A DNA stretch of 64,000 nucleotides from Mycobacterium syngnathidarum (GCF_001942625.1 NZ_MLCL01000029.1:186001-250000), one strand, 5' to 3'; positions 26,433 through 35,913 are shown, counted from the first letter of the stretch. The notes: generated by a model not told the origin, from the sequence alone. Made by a program: numbers and translations.

Positions 26433-26438
26433 TACAGT
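26433..26438 (+). promoter_or_regulatory. Compact divergent promoter (leaderless TetR start)
   Basis: TACAGT fits TANNNT and lies seven bases before ATG 26446. Only 17 bp separate the divergent start codons (26428 and 26446), so any operator must overlap the coding starts or promoters. A small symmetric GTATTAC is present at 26437-26443. Confidence 0.35.
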
Positions 26439-26445
26439 ATTACAC

Positions 26446-27033
26446 ATGATGTCAATCAGTAACGAGCGATCGCTGAGCGACCAGATCTTGGATGCCGCTG
26501 CCGGCTGCGTGCTGGCCTTCGGCGTGGACCGGGTGACCCTGGCCGAGATCGCCCGGCGGGCCGGGGTGAGCCGCCCGACCGTGTACCGCCGTTTCCCCGA
26601 TACCCAGTCGATTCTGGCCGCGCTGCTCACCGCACGGATCGTGGGTGTGCTCGACGCGACGGAACTCGGTGGGCCGGGCCGCGCGGCCCTGGTACGCCGC
26701 ATCGTGGCGGTGGCCGCACGGCTGCGCCACGACGAGGTGATCATGGCCGTGCTGCACTCTGCGCCCGAGGTGGCGATGGTCTACATCGCCGAGCGGCTGG
26801 GCACCAGCCAGCAGATCCTGATCGACGCACTGGCCGGCGAACTCAAGCTCGCCCAAGAGGTCCGTCAGAAAAACGACCGCGTCCGGCCCGGTGACCCCCG
26901 TCAACTGGCCACCATGTGCCTGCTCATCACGCAGTCCGCGATCCAGTCCGCGCAGATGGTCGAACCCATCCTCGACGCCGATGCGCTGGCGGCCGAACTC
27001 GCCCACGCCCTGAACGGATATCTCGCCTCGTGA
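26446..27033 (+). CDS. TetR family transcriptional regulator (Rv2250c-like)
   Basis: 195 residues with a clear helix-turn-helix (SDQILDAAAGCVLAFGVDRV, then LAEIARRAGVSRPTVYRRF). It is divergent from the FAD-oxidase and diacylglycerol kinase operon and overlaps glpD downstream by GTGA, so it is co-transcribed with glpD. It is likely to regulate glycerolipid genes on both sides. ATG 26446 or 26449 could be used. Confidence 0.87.
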   Translation: MMSISNERSLSDQILDAAAGCVLAFGVDRVTLAEIARRAGVSRPTVYRRFPDTQSILAALLTARIVGVLDATELGGPGRAALVRRIVAVAARLRHDEVIMAVLHSAPEVAMVYIAERLGTSQQILIDALAGELKLAQEVRQKNDRVRPGDPRQLATMCLLITQSAIQSAQMVEPILDADALAAELAHALNGYLAS

Positions 27034-28583
27034 CCGGACCCACCGCACTCAATCGCACCCGGCGCGCAACCGAGTTGGCGGCACTGACCGACGGCGAACA
27101 GCTCGATGTGCTCGTCATCGGCGGTGGCATCACCGGTGCGGGCATCGCGCTGGATGCCGCCACACGAGGCCTGCGGGTGGCGCTGGTGGAAAAACACGAT
27201 CTCGCGTTCGGGACCAGCCGGTGGAGTTCAAAGCTGGTGCACGGCGGTCTGCGCTACCTGGCCACCGGCAATGTCGGGATCGCCCGTCGCAGTGCGATCG
27301 AGCGCGGAATCCTGATGACCCGCAACGCGCCTCACCTCGTCAAGGCCATGCCGCAGCTGGTGCCGCTGCTACCGTCGATGGGCCGCGCGTCGCGCGCGTT
27401 GGTGCGCACCGGATTCATCGCCGGCGACGGTCTGCGCAGGCTTGCCGGAACCAGCGCGTCCACTCTGCCGCGATCGCGCCGGGTGGATGCCGGTCGCGCG
27501 GTCGAACTGGCCCCCACGGTGCGCACCGAGGGTCTCGACGGCGGTTACCTGGCCTACGACGGCCAGCTCGTCGACGACGCCCGGTTGGTGGCCGCCGTCG
27601 CGCGCACTGCTGCGCAGCACGGAGCCCGGATCCTGACTCGGGTCTCCGCGAGTGCGGCCGGCGCGTCCTCGGTCCGCCTGACCGACGAAGTCACCGGGGA
27701 ATCTTTCGACGCGGCCGCGCGGGTGGTCATCAACGCGGCCGGGGTATGGGCCGGCGATCTCGACCCGGCGATCACGTTGCGGCCCAGCCGGGGCACGCAT
27801 CTGGTGTTCGACGCCGCGGCGTTCGGCAATCCGACTGCGGCCCTGACCATTCCGATACCGGGGGAGTTGAACCGGTTCGTCTTCGCGATGCCCGAACAGC
27901 TCGGCCGGGTCTACCTCGGACTGACGGATGAGGATGCGCCGGGCCCCATTCCCGATGTGCCCCAGCCGACTCCGGATGAGATCAGCTTCCTGCTCGACAC
28001 CGTCAACACGGCGCTGGCGACCGAACTGACCACGTCCGACGTGCGCGGTACCTACGCCGGGCTGCGACCCCTGATCGACACCGGAGCGGGCGACACGGCC
28101 GACGTGTCACGCGAACACGCGGTCGTGGAATCGGCGAGTGGCGTGATCAGCATCATCGGCGGCAAGCTCACCGAATACCGGTACATGGCCCAGGATGTTC
28201 TGGACCGGGCGCTGGTCATGCGCGGCGTATCCGCCGACGGCTGTCGTACCGCCAATCTGCCACTGGTCGGTGCCCCGGCCAATCCGGTGTCCACGTTGCG
28301 ATCTGAGCATGAGCTACCGTCCTCCCTGGTCGCCCGCTATGGGTCCGAGGCGCCCAACGTGATCGCGCGGGCGCGGTGCGCCCGGCCTACTGAACCCGTC
28401 GCCGACGGACTCGACGTCATCCGTGCGGAATTCGAGTACGCCGTCACCCACGAAGGTGCCCTGTGTGCCGACGACATCTTGGACCGCCGCACGCGCATCG
28501 GGCTGGTCAGCGCCGACCGGGACCGTGCCGTGGCGGCTGCGGCCGAGATGATCGCTGACTTCGGGCAGGTCGAGTCTGCCTAG
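27030..28583 (+). CDS. glpD: FAD-dependent glycerol-3-phosphate dehydrogenase
   Basis: 517 residues. It has a DAO-type FAD site (VLVIGGGITGAGIA, about 28-41), FGTSRWSSKLVHGGLRYL, which is characteristic of GlpD, and a C-terminal GlpD-associated helical domain with HEGALCADDILDRRTR. It oxidises sn-glycerol-3-phosphate to DHAP at the membrane, passing electrons to menaquinone. The GTG start at 27030 overlaps the TetR stop. It corresponds to glpD1 (Rv2249c) of M. tuberculosis. The stop region overlaps the convergent LysR gene by 4 bp. Confidence 0.92.
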   Translation: MTGPTALNRTRRATELAALTDGEQLDVLVIGGGITGAGIALDAATRGLRVALVEKHDLAFGTSRWSSKLVHGGLRYLATGNVGIARRSAIERGILMTRNAPHLVKAMPQLVPLLPSMGRASRALVRTGFIAGDGLRRLAGTSASTLPRSRRVDAGRAVELAPTVRTEGLDGGYLAYDGQLVDDARLVAAVARTAAQHGARILTRVSASAAGASSVRLTDEVTGESFDAAARVVINAAGVWAGDLDPAITLRPSRGTHLVFDAAAFGNPTAALTIPIPGELNRFVFAMPEQLGRVYLGLTDEDAPGPIPDVPQPTPDEISFLLDTVNTALATELTTSDVRGTYAGLRPLIDTGAGDTADVSREHAVVESASGVISIIGGKLTEYRYMAQDVLDRALVMRGVSADGCRTANLPLVGAPANPVSTLRSEHELPSSLVARYGSEAPNVIARARCARPTEPVADGLDVIRAEFEYAVTHEGALCADDILDRRTRIGLVSADRDRAVAAAAEMIADFGQVESA

Positions 28584-29452
28584 GCCTGCGCCATCAGCGC
28601 GTCCCGGACCGCTGAACTGGTGTGGCGCTGCCACATTGCCTGAGCGCCCACCAGCAGTGGGGGTTCGAGTTCGGTGACCACGACGCGACCGCCCATGGCC
28701 GGTCCGGGTGCCGTGGTGACGAACGTGGCCGCACCCGTGGTGAGCGGGGCGGCCACGGTGGCCGCACCCTGAACCCGGCTGACGACATAGTCGGGTTCGA
28801 AACCGGCGCGACGGCATGCAGCCATCAGAAAATCGCTGTAGTAGGACGCACCCGGGGGCGCCCACAGCGCGATGCGCTCCCCGGCGAGCTCGTGAATGCC
28901 CACGGCAGCGTGGCCGGCCAACCGGTGTTCGCACGGTAGCGCCAACCGGACGCGGTCGTAACCGAGGATGGCCGTGGCCAATTCGTTGGTGGGGACCACA
29001 CCACGGCGCAGGCCGAGATGCACTGTGCCGTCGAGCACCGCACCCGTGAGCTGATCGGGGTAGAGCTGCCGGAACGTGAACGAGGCGTTGGGAAATGCTG
29101 TGATGGCAGGTTCGAGAAGGGTGTAGACCTCGCTCCCGCTGAGTGCCGGGCTATGGCCGATGACAAAGACCTCTGCGGTGCCCTCGGACGCGTGTTCCAC
29201 CCGCTCGGCCACGGTGCGTGCCGCCGCCAACAGGGTTCGCCCTTCGGTGAGAAGCAGTTCGCCGGCCCGGGTGAGCCGCAGTCGCCGTCCCTCGCGCCGG
29301 AACAGTGTGGCGTTGAGTTCCTTCTCCAGTTGCTGCATCGAGCTGCTGAGAGCTTGTTGGCTAATATGCAGCGAGGCTGCCGCGGCAGTGAGACTACCGG
29401 CCTCGCCGATGGCGGCGAACTGGCGTAAACGCCGCAGATCAGGGGCATTCAT
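28580..29452 (-). CDS. LysR family transcriptional regulator
   Basis: About 290 residues. The winged helix-turn-helix is at residues 4-63 (LRQFAAIGEAGSLTAAAASL, SQQALSSSMQQLEKEL), followed by a periplasmic-binding-protein-like effector domain. It is divergent from the SDR at 29544, its likely target. The region between them holds nested inverted repeats. The start is set at ATG 29452; a GTG two codons upstream is also open. Effector unknown. Confidence 0.87.
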   Translation of the reverse strand: MNAPDLRRLRQFAAIGEAGSLTAAAASLHISQQALSSSMQQLEKELNATLFRREGRRLRLTRAGELLLTEGRTLLAAARTVAERVEHASEGTAEVFVIGHSPALSGSEVYTLLEPAITAFPNASFTFRQLYPDQLTGAVLDGTVHLGLRRGVVPTNELATAILGYDRVRLALPCEHRLAGHAAVGIHELAGERIALWAPPGASYYSDFLMAACRRAGFEPDYVVSRVQGAATVAAPLTTGAATFVTTAPGPAMGGRVVVTELEPPLLVGAQAMWQRHTSSAVRDALMAQA

Positions 29453-29499
29453 GGACACCCACCAAGCCTATACAACTATTATTTGTGAATGCTTCGGTA

Positions 29500-29529
29500 T
29501 TTTGCGTTATCACTCTGTGAGTCGCAAAA
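29500..29529. promoter_or_regulatory. Nested inverted repeats, LysR/SDR operator candidate
   Basis: Outer arms TTTTGCG (29500-29506) and CGCAAAA (29523-29529) enclose inner arms TCAC (29510-29513) and GTGA (29517-29520), with centres half a base apart. Their position between the divergent LysR and SDR genes fits a LysR binding site. Confidence 0.55.
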
Positions 29530-29531
29530 AC

Positions 29532-29537
29532 TAGTCT
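29532..29537 (+). promoter_or_regulatory. -10 box of leaderless SDR transcript
   Basis: TAGTCT (TANNNT) is six bases before GTG 29544 and just downstream of the nested inverted repeats. It implies a leaderless mRNA and supports the GTG start. Confidence 0.45.
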
Positions 29538-29543
29538 GTCCTC

Positions 29544-30293
29544 GTGAGCAAACTAGAGGGAAAATCAGCAGTAGTTGCCGCCGGCGCGAAGAACCTCGGT
29601 GGCCTGATCAGCACGACGCTGGCTTCGAGGGGTGTCAACGTCGCAGTTCACTACAACAGTGCCTCCAGTGAAGCCGACGCCGACAAGACGGTGGCGGCGG
29701 TGCAGGCCGCCGGGGTGAAGGCGGTCAAGGTGCAAGGTGACCTGACGGTGCCGGCCAATATCGAGAAGCTCTTCGACGCGGCGATCGACGCCTTCGGCAG
29801 TGTCGACATCGCGATCAACACCGTCGGCAAGGTACTGCGCAAGCCGTTCGTGGAAACCACTGAGGCCGAATATGATTCGATGTTCGACATCAACGCCAAG
29901 GCCGCATACTTCTTCCTGCAACAGGCTGGTAAGCGCCTGGCAGACAACGGGTCGGTGGTCACCATCGTGACGGCGTTGCTGGCCGCCTACACCGACGGCT
30001 ACTCCACCTACGCGGGCTCGAAGAGCCCCGTCGAACACTTCACCCGGGCGGCATCCAAAGAGTTCGGTGTCCGCGGCATCAACGTCAACAATGTGGCCCC
30101 CGGCCCGATGGATACGCCGTTCTTCTATCCGCAGGAGACTCCGGAACGCGTCGAGTTCCACAAGTCGCAGGCGATGGGCAACCGGCTGACCGAGATCACC
30201 GATATCGCCCCATTGGTGGTGTTCCTGGCCGACGAGGGCCATTGGATCAACGGGCAGACCATCTTCGCCAACGGCGGTTACACCACGCGGTAG
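29544..30293 (+). CDS. SDR family oxidoreductase with atypical cofactor motif
   Basis: 249 residues with an SDR Rossmann fold. The glycine motif is altered to AAGAKNLGG, the usual NNAG is NTVG, and the position of the catalytic Ser is Thr (IVTALLAAYTDG), while YAGSK is kept. It is likely still an NAD(P)-dependent reductase, with unusual cofactor or substrate handling. It is regulated, most probably, by the divergent LysR protein. It ends seven bases before a strong hairpin that separates it from the FAS-II operon. Confidence 0.84.
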   Translation: MSKLEGKSAVVAAGAKNLGGLISTTLASRGVNVAVHYNSASSEADADKTVAAVQAAGVKAVKVQGDLTVPANIEKLFDAAIDAFGSVDIAINTVGKVLRKPFVETTEAEYDSMFDINAKAAYFFLQQAGKRLADNGSVVTIVTALLAAYTDGYSTYAGSKSPVEHFTRAASKEFGVRGINVNNVAPGPMDTPFFYPQETPERVEFHKSQAMGNRLTEITDIAPLVVFLADEGHWINGQTIFANGGYTTR

Positions 30294-30298
30294 AACGC

Positions 30299-30355
30299 CG
30301 AATGGCCAGTTATTGCACGGCTTTTCGCCTTATATGTGCAATAACTGGCCATTCG
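30299..30355. terminator. 20-bp perfect hairpin between convergent SDR and accD6
   Basis: Arms at 30299-30318 and 30336-30355 are perfect complements (left arm begins CGAATGGCCAG, right arm ends CTGGCCATTCG). The 17-base loop contains a second small hairpin GGC-TTTTC-GCC. No U tract flanks it. Lying between convergent stop codons at 30293 and 30370 it probably terminates both transcripts, but its length and perfection are greater than usual and it may be a small repeat element. Confidence 0.65.
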
Positions 30356-30369
30356 CGCCAGCTGGGTGG

Positions 30370-31794
30370 TTACAGCGGGATGTTCTTGTGGCGACCGCGC
30401 CGGTGCGGGGCCTCGGCCAGCGCCTGGGTCAGCTTACTGCGGGTGTGCGCCGGATCGATCTTCTCGTCGACCACACCGATCTCGATCGCCGAATCCACGC
30501 CGCCGGCAATCCTTTCGTGCTCGATGGCGAGCTCCTCGTGCAGCGCCTCACGCTCGGCAGGATCGGCAACCGCGGCCAGCTTGCGCTTGTGCAGGATGCC
30601 GACGGCGGCCTTGGCGCCCATCACCGCGACCTCGGCGTCCGGCCAGGCGAACACCTTGGTGGCGTTGAGCGAACGCGAGTTCATCGCGATGTAGGCGCCG
30701 CCGTAGATCTTGCGGGTCACCAGCGTCACGCGGGGGACCGAGGACTCACCGAACGCGTGCAGCAGTTTGGCGCCGCGGCGCACCACGCCGCCCCACTCCT
30801 GGTCCACACCGGGCAGGTAGCCGGGTACGTCGACGACGACCACCAGCGGAATGCCGAACGCGTCGCACAGCCGCACGAAACGTGCTGATTTCTCGGCGCT
30901 TTCGGAGTTCAGGCAGCCGCCGAGACGCAGCGGGTTGTTGGCGATCACACCGACCGTGCGGCCGGCCAGGCGGCCGAGACCGACCACGATCGAGGGCGCC
31001 CACTTGGCCTGGAACTCCTCGAACGGCACGCCCTCGTCGAGCAGTGCCTCCACGATCGGGTGCACGTCGTAGGCGCGCCGGGCCGACTCGGGCATCAGCG
31101 CAGCCAGGTCCGTGTCGCCGGCCTCGGCCTTGCTGCGGTCGAAATGGCCCTGCTGGCTGAACAATCCGACCAGGCGACGGCCGCGCTCGTAAGCGTCGAG
31201 CTCGTCGTCGGCCACGATGTGGCACACACCGGACTTCTTGTGGTGGGCGTCGGGGCCGCCGAGCGACACCATGTCGACGTCCTCACCGGTGACGCTGCGC
31301 ACCACGTCCGGACCGGTGACGAACACCTTGCTGTCCGGGGCCATGATGATGACGTCGGTCAGCGCAGGGCCGTAAGCGGCGCCGCCGGCCGCGAAGCCGA
31401 CGACGACCGAAATCTGCGGGATGTAGCCCGACGCCCGGATCATCGCCTCGAAGACCAGACCGACCGCATGCAGCGCCTTGACGCCCTCGGCCAGCCGCGC
31501 ACCGCCGGAGTGCCAGATGCCCACGATCGGGCTCTGCTCCTCGATCGCGGTGTCGTAGGCGTTGACGATGTGAGCACAGCCCTCGATGCCCATGGCGCCG
31601 CCCATCACGGTGCCGTCGGTGCAGAACGCCACCGCACGAACACCGTTGACCGTGCCGGCGGCGGCCAGCACACCGGAACGGTCCCGCTCATGCAGCAACT
31701 CGACGCTGCCGTCATCGAAGAAGGTTTGCAGACGCAGCAGCGGGTCACGCGGATCGAGTGATTCGGCGGCGGCTTCGGGGGCCATGATCGTCAT
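30370..31794 (-). CDS. accD6: Acetyl/propionyl-CoA carboxylase carboxyltransferase beta subunit AccD6
   Basis: 474 residues of biotin-dependent carboxyltransferase with two crotonase-like halves. Oxyanion elements include GIWHSGGARLAEG and VVGFAAGGAAYGPALTDVI. It transfers carboxyl from biotin on an AccA subunit to acetyl-CoA, giving malonyl-CoA for FAS-II. It is the last gene of the kas operon, 48 bp after kasB, with a strong AAAGGAG before the ATG. Its partner alpha subunit is not in the window. Confidence 0.94.
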   Translation of the reverse strand: MTIMAPEAAAESLDPRDPLLRLQTFFDDGSVELLHERDRSGVLAAAGTVNGVRAVAFCTDGTVMGGAMGIEGCAHIVNAYDTAIEEQSPIVGIWHSGGARLAEGVKALHAVGLVFEAMIRASGYIPQISVVVGFAAGGAAYGPALTDVIIMAPDSKVFVTGPDVVRSVTGEDVDMVSLGGPDAHHKKSGVCHIVADDELDAYERGRRLVGLFSQQGHFDRSKAEAGDTDLAALMPESARRAYDVHPIVEALLDEGVPFEEFQAKWAPSIVVGLGRLAGRTVGVIANNPLRLGGCLNSESAEKSARFVRLCDAFGIPLVVVVDVPGYLPGVDQEWGGVVRRGAKLLHAFGESSVPRVTLVTRKIYGGAYIAMNSRSLNATKVFAWPDAEVAVMGAKAAVGILHKRKLAAVADPAEREALHEELAIEHERIAGGVDSAIEIGVVDEKIDPAHTRSKLTQALAEAPHRRGRHKNIPL

Positions 31795-31842
31795 AAAGGT
31801 CTCCTTTGGTGGAAAGCGCTGGGTCGCCGTAGTTGTGGAGTC

Positions 31843-33096
31843 TCAGTACTTTCCGAAGGCGAGCGCGACGTTGTGCCCACCGAATCCGAACGAATTGTTG
31901 ATTGCGTACTTGTAATCGCCCTGCCGTGGCTCACCGGCGACGACGTCCAGATCGATCTCGGGATCGAGATTGTGCAGGTTGCGTGTCGCGGGGATGACAC
32001 CGTCTCGCAGTGCCATCACCGTCAGGATGGACTCGACGGCGCCGACCGCGCCGACCGAATGGCCGAGTGCTGCCTTGGGCGCGTAGACCGCGGGCTTGTG
32101 GCCACCCATCGCGTTGTTGATCGCCTTGCTCTCGGCGACGTCGCCGACGTTGGTGCCGGTGGCATGGGCGTTGACGTGGTCGATATCGGTGGGCTGCAGA
32201 CCCGCCAGCTGGATGGCGCGGGTCATCGCATAACCTGCCTGCTCACCGTTGGGGTCCGGCGCCACGATGTGGTAACCGTCCGAGGTCACGCTCGCGCCCA
32301 TGAGCCGGCCCAGGATGTTGGCGCCGCGGGCCTTCGCGTGCTCCTCGGTCTCGATCACCATCAGGGCGCCGGCCTCGCCGAACACGAATCCGTTGCGATC
32401 CTTGTCGAAGGGCTTGCAGGCGCCTTCCGGATCGTCGTTGGTGTTCGACAGCACGATGCGCATCTGGGCGAATCCGGCGATCGGCACGGCTTCGATCTTG
32501 GTCTCGACGCCACCGCAGATCGCGATATCGGCCTCGCCGAGGACAATCTGGCGCCATGCGTTGGCGATCGCTTCGGAACCCGAGGCGCAGGCCGAGATCG
32601 AGGTACACACCCCGGCCTTGGCCTTGCGCTCGAGCCCGATCGCGGCTGCCGCGCCGTTGGGCATGTACATCTGCACCACCAGCGGCGACACGGCGCGCAG
32701 CCCTTTGGAACGCATACCGTCATAGGCAAACACGAGCTCTTCGGTAGAACCCAGACCGGTGCCGATCGACACCATGAGGCGGCGGGCATCGACCTCGGGG
32801 GAGCCGGCATGGGCCCACACCCGACGGCCGATGACCGTCGACATCTTCTGCAAATATGACAGTCGGCGCAGTTCGACGCGTGTCAGCTCGGAGTCGAACT
32901 CCTCCAGGAGATGGCCGCCGATGCGAACCGGCAGGTCGTACTCCTCGACGAACGAATCGGTGAGCTTCCGGATGCCGCTCTGACCGTCGAGCAGCTTCTT
33001 CCAGGTGTTTTCAGCATCGGTTGCCAGCGCCGTCGACATGGCTACGCCGGTGACAACCACATTGGGAAGACCATTCCCTGTGGACAATCCCGCCAT
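31843..33096 (-). CDS. kasB: Beta-ketoacyl-ACP synthase KasB
   Basis: 417 residues of the KAS I/II thiolase fold. The nucleophile is Cys170 (SACASGSEA), with later His residues in [10 protein letters not shown] and [10 protein letters not shown]. It catalyses late meromycolate chain elongation with AcpM-bound substrates in FAS-II. It is a close paralogue of the upstream KasA and lies 78 bp after it; the gap carries no other gene. Confidence 0.94.
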   Translation of the reverse strand: MAGLSTGNGLPNVVVTGVAMSTALATDAENTWKKLLDGQSGIRKLTDSFVEEYDLPVRIGGHLLEEFDSELTRVELRRLSYLQKMSTVIGRRVWAHAGSPEVDARRLMVSIGTGLGSTEELVFAYDGMRSKGLRAVSPLVVQMYMPNGAAAAIGLERKAKAGVCTSISACASGSEAIANAWRQIVLGEADIAICGGVETKIEAVPIAGFAQMRIVLSNTNDDPEGACKPFDKDRNGFVFGEAGALMVIETEEHAKARGANILGRLMGASVTSDGYHIVAPDPNGEQAGYAMTRAIQLAGLQPTDIDHVNAHATGTNVGDVAESKAINNAMGGHKPAVYAPKAALGHSVGAVGAVESILTVMALRDGVIPATRNLHNLDPEIDLDVVAGEPRQGDYKYAINNSFGFGGHNVALAFGKY

Positions 33097-33174
33097 ATTT
33101 GCTGTGTTCTTCCCTTCCGTGTCTACCTTCCGGGCCGCTGCCCGGGGTCACTGACCAGGCTTGGGTACCCGACC

Positions 33175-34425
33175 TCAGTACTTACCGAAGGCCAGGGCAA
33201 CATTGTGGCCGCCGAACCCGAACGAGTTGTTGACGGCGTACTTGTAGTCGCCATAACGAGGCTCGCCCGCAACCACATCGAGATCGATCTCGGGATCCGG
33301 TGTCTCGTAGTTCAGCGTCGGGGGGATCACCCCGTCCCGCAGGGCGAGCACCGTCAACACCGACTCCAGCGCACCGACCGCACCGATCGAGTGGCCCAGA
33401 GCCGACTTCGGTGCGTACACCGCGGCGTTCTGGCATCCGGCGACCCGGATGGCATTGGCCTCGGCGGTGTCACCGATCGGGGTGGCCGTGCCGTGGGCAT
33501 TGACGTGGTCGATGTCCTTGGCTTCCAGACCCGAGGTTTCCAGCGCACGCTTCATCGCGGCACCGGCGCGCACGCCGTTGTCCGCCGGGGCCACCATGTG
33601 GAACGCATCCGAGGTGATACCGGCACCCATCAGCCGAGCCAGCGGCTTGGCGCCACGGGCCAGGGCATGCTCCTCGGTCTCGATGATCATCATCGCGCCG
33701 GCCTCGCCGAACACGAATCCGTCACGATCCTTGTCGAACGGCCGAGACGCACCCGCGGGATCTTCGTTGCGGGTCGACATGGCGCGCATCATCGAGAACG
33801 CCGCGATCGGCAGTGCCTCGATACCGCCTTCCACACCACCGACGACGGCGAAGTCCGCATCGCCCATCACGATCTGTCGCCAGCCGTGGGCGATGGCCTC
33901 AGATCCCGACGAACACGCCGACACCGGTGTGATCACTCCGGCGCGGGCGCCGAGCTCAAGACCGGCGACCGCGGCCGCACCGTTGGGCATGATCATCTGA
34001 ACGGCGAGCGGGCTGACCTTGCGGATCCCGCCCTCGTTCATGGCGTCGTAGGTCTCGACGATCTTCTCGCCACCGCCGAGGCCCGTGCCGATCACGACCG
34101 CGAAGCGATCTGGATCGACCTCGGGCGCACCGGCGTTCTTCCACAGCCGGCGGGCCAGCACCAGTGACATGCGCTGCACATAGGAGTTGCGACGCAGCTC
34201 GATGCGGGTGAGGTGACTGTCGATGTCGTCGACCAGGTGACCGCCGATACGCACCGGAAGGTCCCACTTGGTGACGAAGTCGTCGGTCAACTCATGGATG
34301 CCGCTTTCTCCGGCCAGGAGGCCCTTCCACGTGCTCTCGATGTCAGCAGCGAGCGCCGTGGTGGCCTCCACGGCGGTCACCACGACGTTCGGGAAGCCTC
34401 CGTTAGCAGTGGAAGGTTTGCTCAT
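33175..34425 (-). CDS. kasA: Beta-ketoacyl-ACP synthase KasA
   Basis: 416 residues. The catalytic set matches known KasA numbering: Cys171 (SACSSG), His311 (NAHGTA), Lys340 and His345 (PKSALGH). It condenses malonyl-AcpM with growing acyl-AcpM in mycolic-acid synthesis and is essential in mycobacteria. Its ATG overlaps the acpM stop by ATGA, so synthase and carrier are translationally coupled. Confidence 0.96.
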   Translation of the reverse strand: MSKPSTANGGFPNVVVTAVEATTALAADIESTWKGLLAGESGIHELTDDFVTKWDLPVRIGGHLVDDIDSHLTRIELRRNSYVQRMSLVLARRLWKNAGAPEVDPDRFAVVIGTGLGGGEKIVETYDAMNEGGIRKVSPLAVQMIMPNGAAAVAGLELGARAGVITPVSACSSGSEAIAHGWRQIVMGDADFAVVGGVEGGIEALPIAAFSMMRAMSTRNEDPAGASRPFDKDRDGFVFGEAGAMMIIETEEHALARGAKPLARLMGAGITSDAFHMVAPADNGVRAGAAMKRALETSGLEAKDIDHVNAHGTATPIGDTAEANAIRVAGCQNAAVYAPKSALGHSIGAVGALESVLTVLALRDGVIPPTLNYETPDPEIDLDVVAGEPRYGDYKYAVNNSFGFGGHNVALAFGKY

Positions 34426-34718
34426 TCCGAGCCAAACTTCTCGCGCAGGGCGGCGGCAGCCTCGGGGTTCTCTTCCTCGAGCTTCTGGATGTAGGCCACC
34501 ACGTCACCAACGGTGCGCAGGCCGGCCAGATCCTCGTCGGGGATCTTCACGCCGTACTTGTCCTCGGTCTGCACGGCGATCTCGACCATCGACAGCGAGT
34601 CGATGTCCAGGTCGTCGACGAAGCTCTTCTCGGGGGTCACCTCAGACGGCTCGATGCCGGTGACCTCTTCGATGATCTCGGCGAGACCGGCGATGATTTC
34701 TTCTTGACTGGCGGCCAC
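34422..34718 (-). CDS. acpM: Meromycolate extension acyl carrier protein AcpM
   Basis: 98 residues. The phosphopantetheine serine lies in [12 protein letters not shown] (about residue 41-42). The GTG start at 34718 follows GAAGGAG by six bases, which rules out the longer open frame upstream. The C-terminal tail stops at REKFGSE and is clearly shorter than the 115-residue M. tuberculosis protein, as in other fast growers. It carries acyl chains for FabD, KasA and KasB. Confidence 0.94.
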   Translation of the reverse strand: MAASQEEIIAGLAEIIEEVTGIEPSEVTPEKSFVDDLDIDSLSMVEIAVQTEDKYGVKIPDEDLAGLRTVGDVVAYIQKLEEENPEAAAALREKFGSE

Positions 34719-34820
34719 GATGGCTCCTTCTTGTTGTTGAAAGCGCCCCCCGGGTGCGGAGGACAATTCGGGACGTTCGGTTGGTACTGCGTTGCTACTG
34801 CTATTCGGTTGTCGGTGGAC

Positions 34821-35753
34821 TTACAGCTCGTCCAAGCCGTCCAGATCGGCTGGGGCTTTAATCGGCCGGGCCCGCGCTCCTCTGAGTTCACGTTTCGCGA
34901 TGCCGACGAGGGTGCTCGCCGGCGGGAACTCGATGATCCCGGCGCGCTCGGCGGCGGAGAAACGGTCCCGCATGGTGGCGGTGCACAGATCCCAGCGCAC
35001 CGGCTTGGTCAGCTGGGACACCAGCTTTTCCATCGCGTCGGCGGCCGAGGCGACCGGCTGGCCGTCTGCGTTCGACAGAAGTGTCGCGGTCGGCTCGGAT
35101 GTCGTTACAGACTCGGCGGCTGCGGCGTAGCCCTCCAGGGCGGACGCCATGTAACGGGTGTGGAACGCGCCTGCGGTTGCCAGCTGGCGGACCCGGGCCT
35201 TGGTCGGCGGATCCTCGGCGAGCTTCTCCAAGGCCGCGATGGCGCCGGCAGCCACGATCTGGCCGGCGGCGTTGCGGTTCGCCGGGATCAGGTCGAGCGA
35301 CTCCAGCCGGGCCAACACCTCGGCTTCGTCGCCACCGAGCACCGCAGACATGCCGGTCGGCTCGATGGCGCAAGCCTTGGCCATCTCGGCACCGCGAGTG
35401 GCGGCCAGCTTGACCGCGTCATCGGCAGAGATGACGCCGGCAATGGCATACGCGGCGATCTCACCCACCGAGTGGCCCGCCACGATGGTCTCGGCGGTTT
35501 CGGGCACTCCGCGCTTGGTCAATTCCTCATAGGCCAGCAGCGTGGCGGCCACCACGAGCGGCTGCGTCACCGCGGTGTCGGTGATCTCCTCGGCGGTGGC
35601 GGTGGTTCCCAGCCGCGCCAGGTCCAGGCCGCTGATCTGCGACCACGTGGTGAGGCGATCAGCGGCACCGGGCAGCTCCAGCCAAGGGGAGAGCATGCCG
35701 GGCGTCTGCGATCCCTGTCCGGGAGCAAGCAATGCGAGCACGGGTTGAGGCAC
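34821..35753 (-). CDS. fabD: Malonyl-CoA:ACP transacylase FabD
   Basis: 310 residues. The nucleophile is Ser in GHSVGE (about residue 93), with FHTRYM holding the His. It moves malonyl from CoA to AcpM. It is the first gene of fabD-acpM-kasA-kasB-accD6. The GTG start at 35753 is used; a GTG at 35741 giving VLALLAPGQ would match shorter homologues and no ribosome site decides between them. Expression probably responds to MabR through the palindrome at 35820-35840. Confidence 0.93.
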   Translation of the reverse strand: MPQPVLALLAPGQGSQTPGMLSPWLELPGAADRLTTWSQISGLDLARLGTTATAEEITDTAVTQPLVVAATLLAYEELTKRGVPETAETIVAGHSVGEIAAYAIAGVISADDAVKLAATRGAEMAKACAIEPTGMSAVLGGDEAEVLARLESLDLIPANRNAAGQIVAAGAIAALEKLAEDPPTKARVRQLATAGAFHTRYMASALEGYAAAAESVTTSEPTATLLSNADGQPVASAADAMEKLVSQLTKPVRWDLCTATMRDRFSAAERAGIIEFPPASTLVGIAKRELRGARARPIKAPADLDGLDEL

Positions 35754-35796
35754 GTCATTAAGAGAACACTGTGAAGATGGTTTTGTGGGATGTAAG

Positions 35797-35802
35797 AGAT
35801 TA
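35797..35802 (-). promoter_or_regulatory. -10 box candidate of the fabD operon
   Basis: On the minus strand, TAATCT lies about 45 bases before the fabD start, with the inverted repeat at 35820-35840 covering the -35 position. Confidence 0.4.
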
Positions 35803-35819
35803 TGAACCTTGTCTTATGT

Positions 35820-35840
35820 TTTTGTAGGTTCCCCACAAAA
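35820..35840. promoter_or_regulatory. TTTTGT-N9-ACAAAA inverted repeat, MabR operator candidate
   Basis: Perfect six-base arms with a nine-base spacer, in the 160-bp gap between mabR and fabD. A further TTTTGT half-site is at 35781-35786. This resembles the motif I recall being reported for MabR at the fabD promoter of M. tuberculosis. It overlaps the presumed -35 region. Confidence 0.65.
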
Positions 35841-35913
35841 GTGCATGTGATGCGACGTTGCCTTCACCGCAGCGAAATATGTCACAGCCTCCGCGCCGGC
35901 CGGTGAGCCCAGT

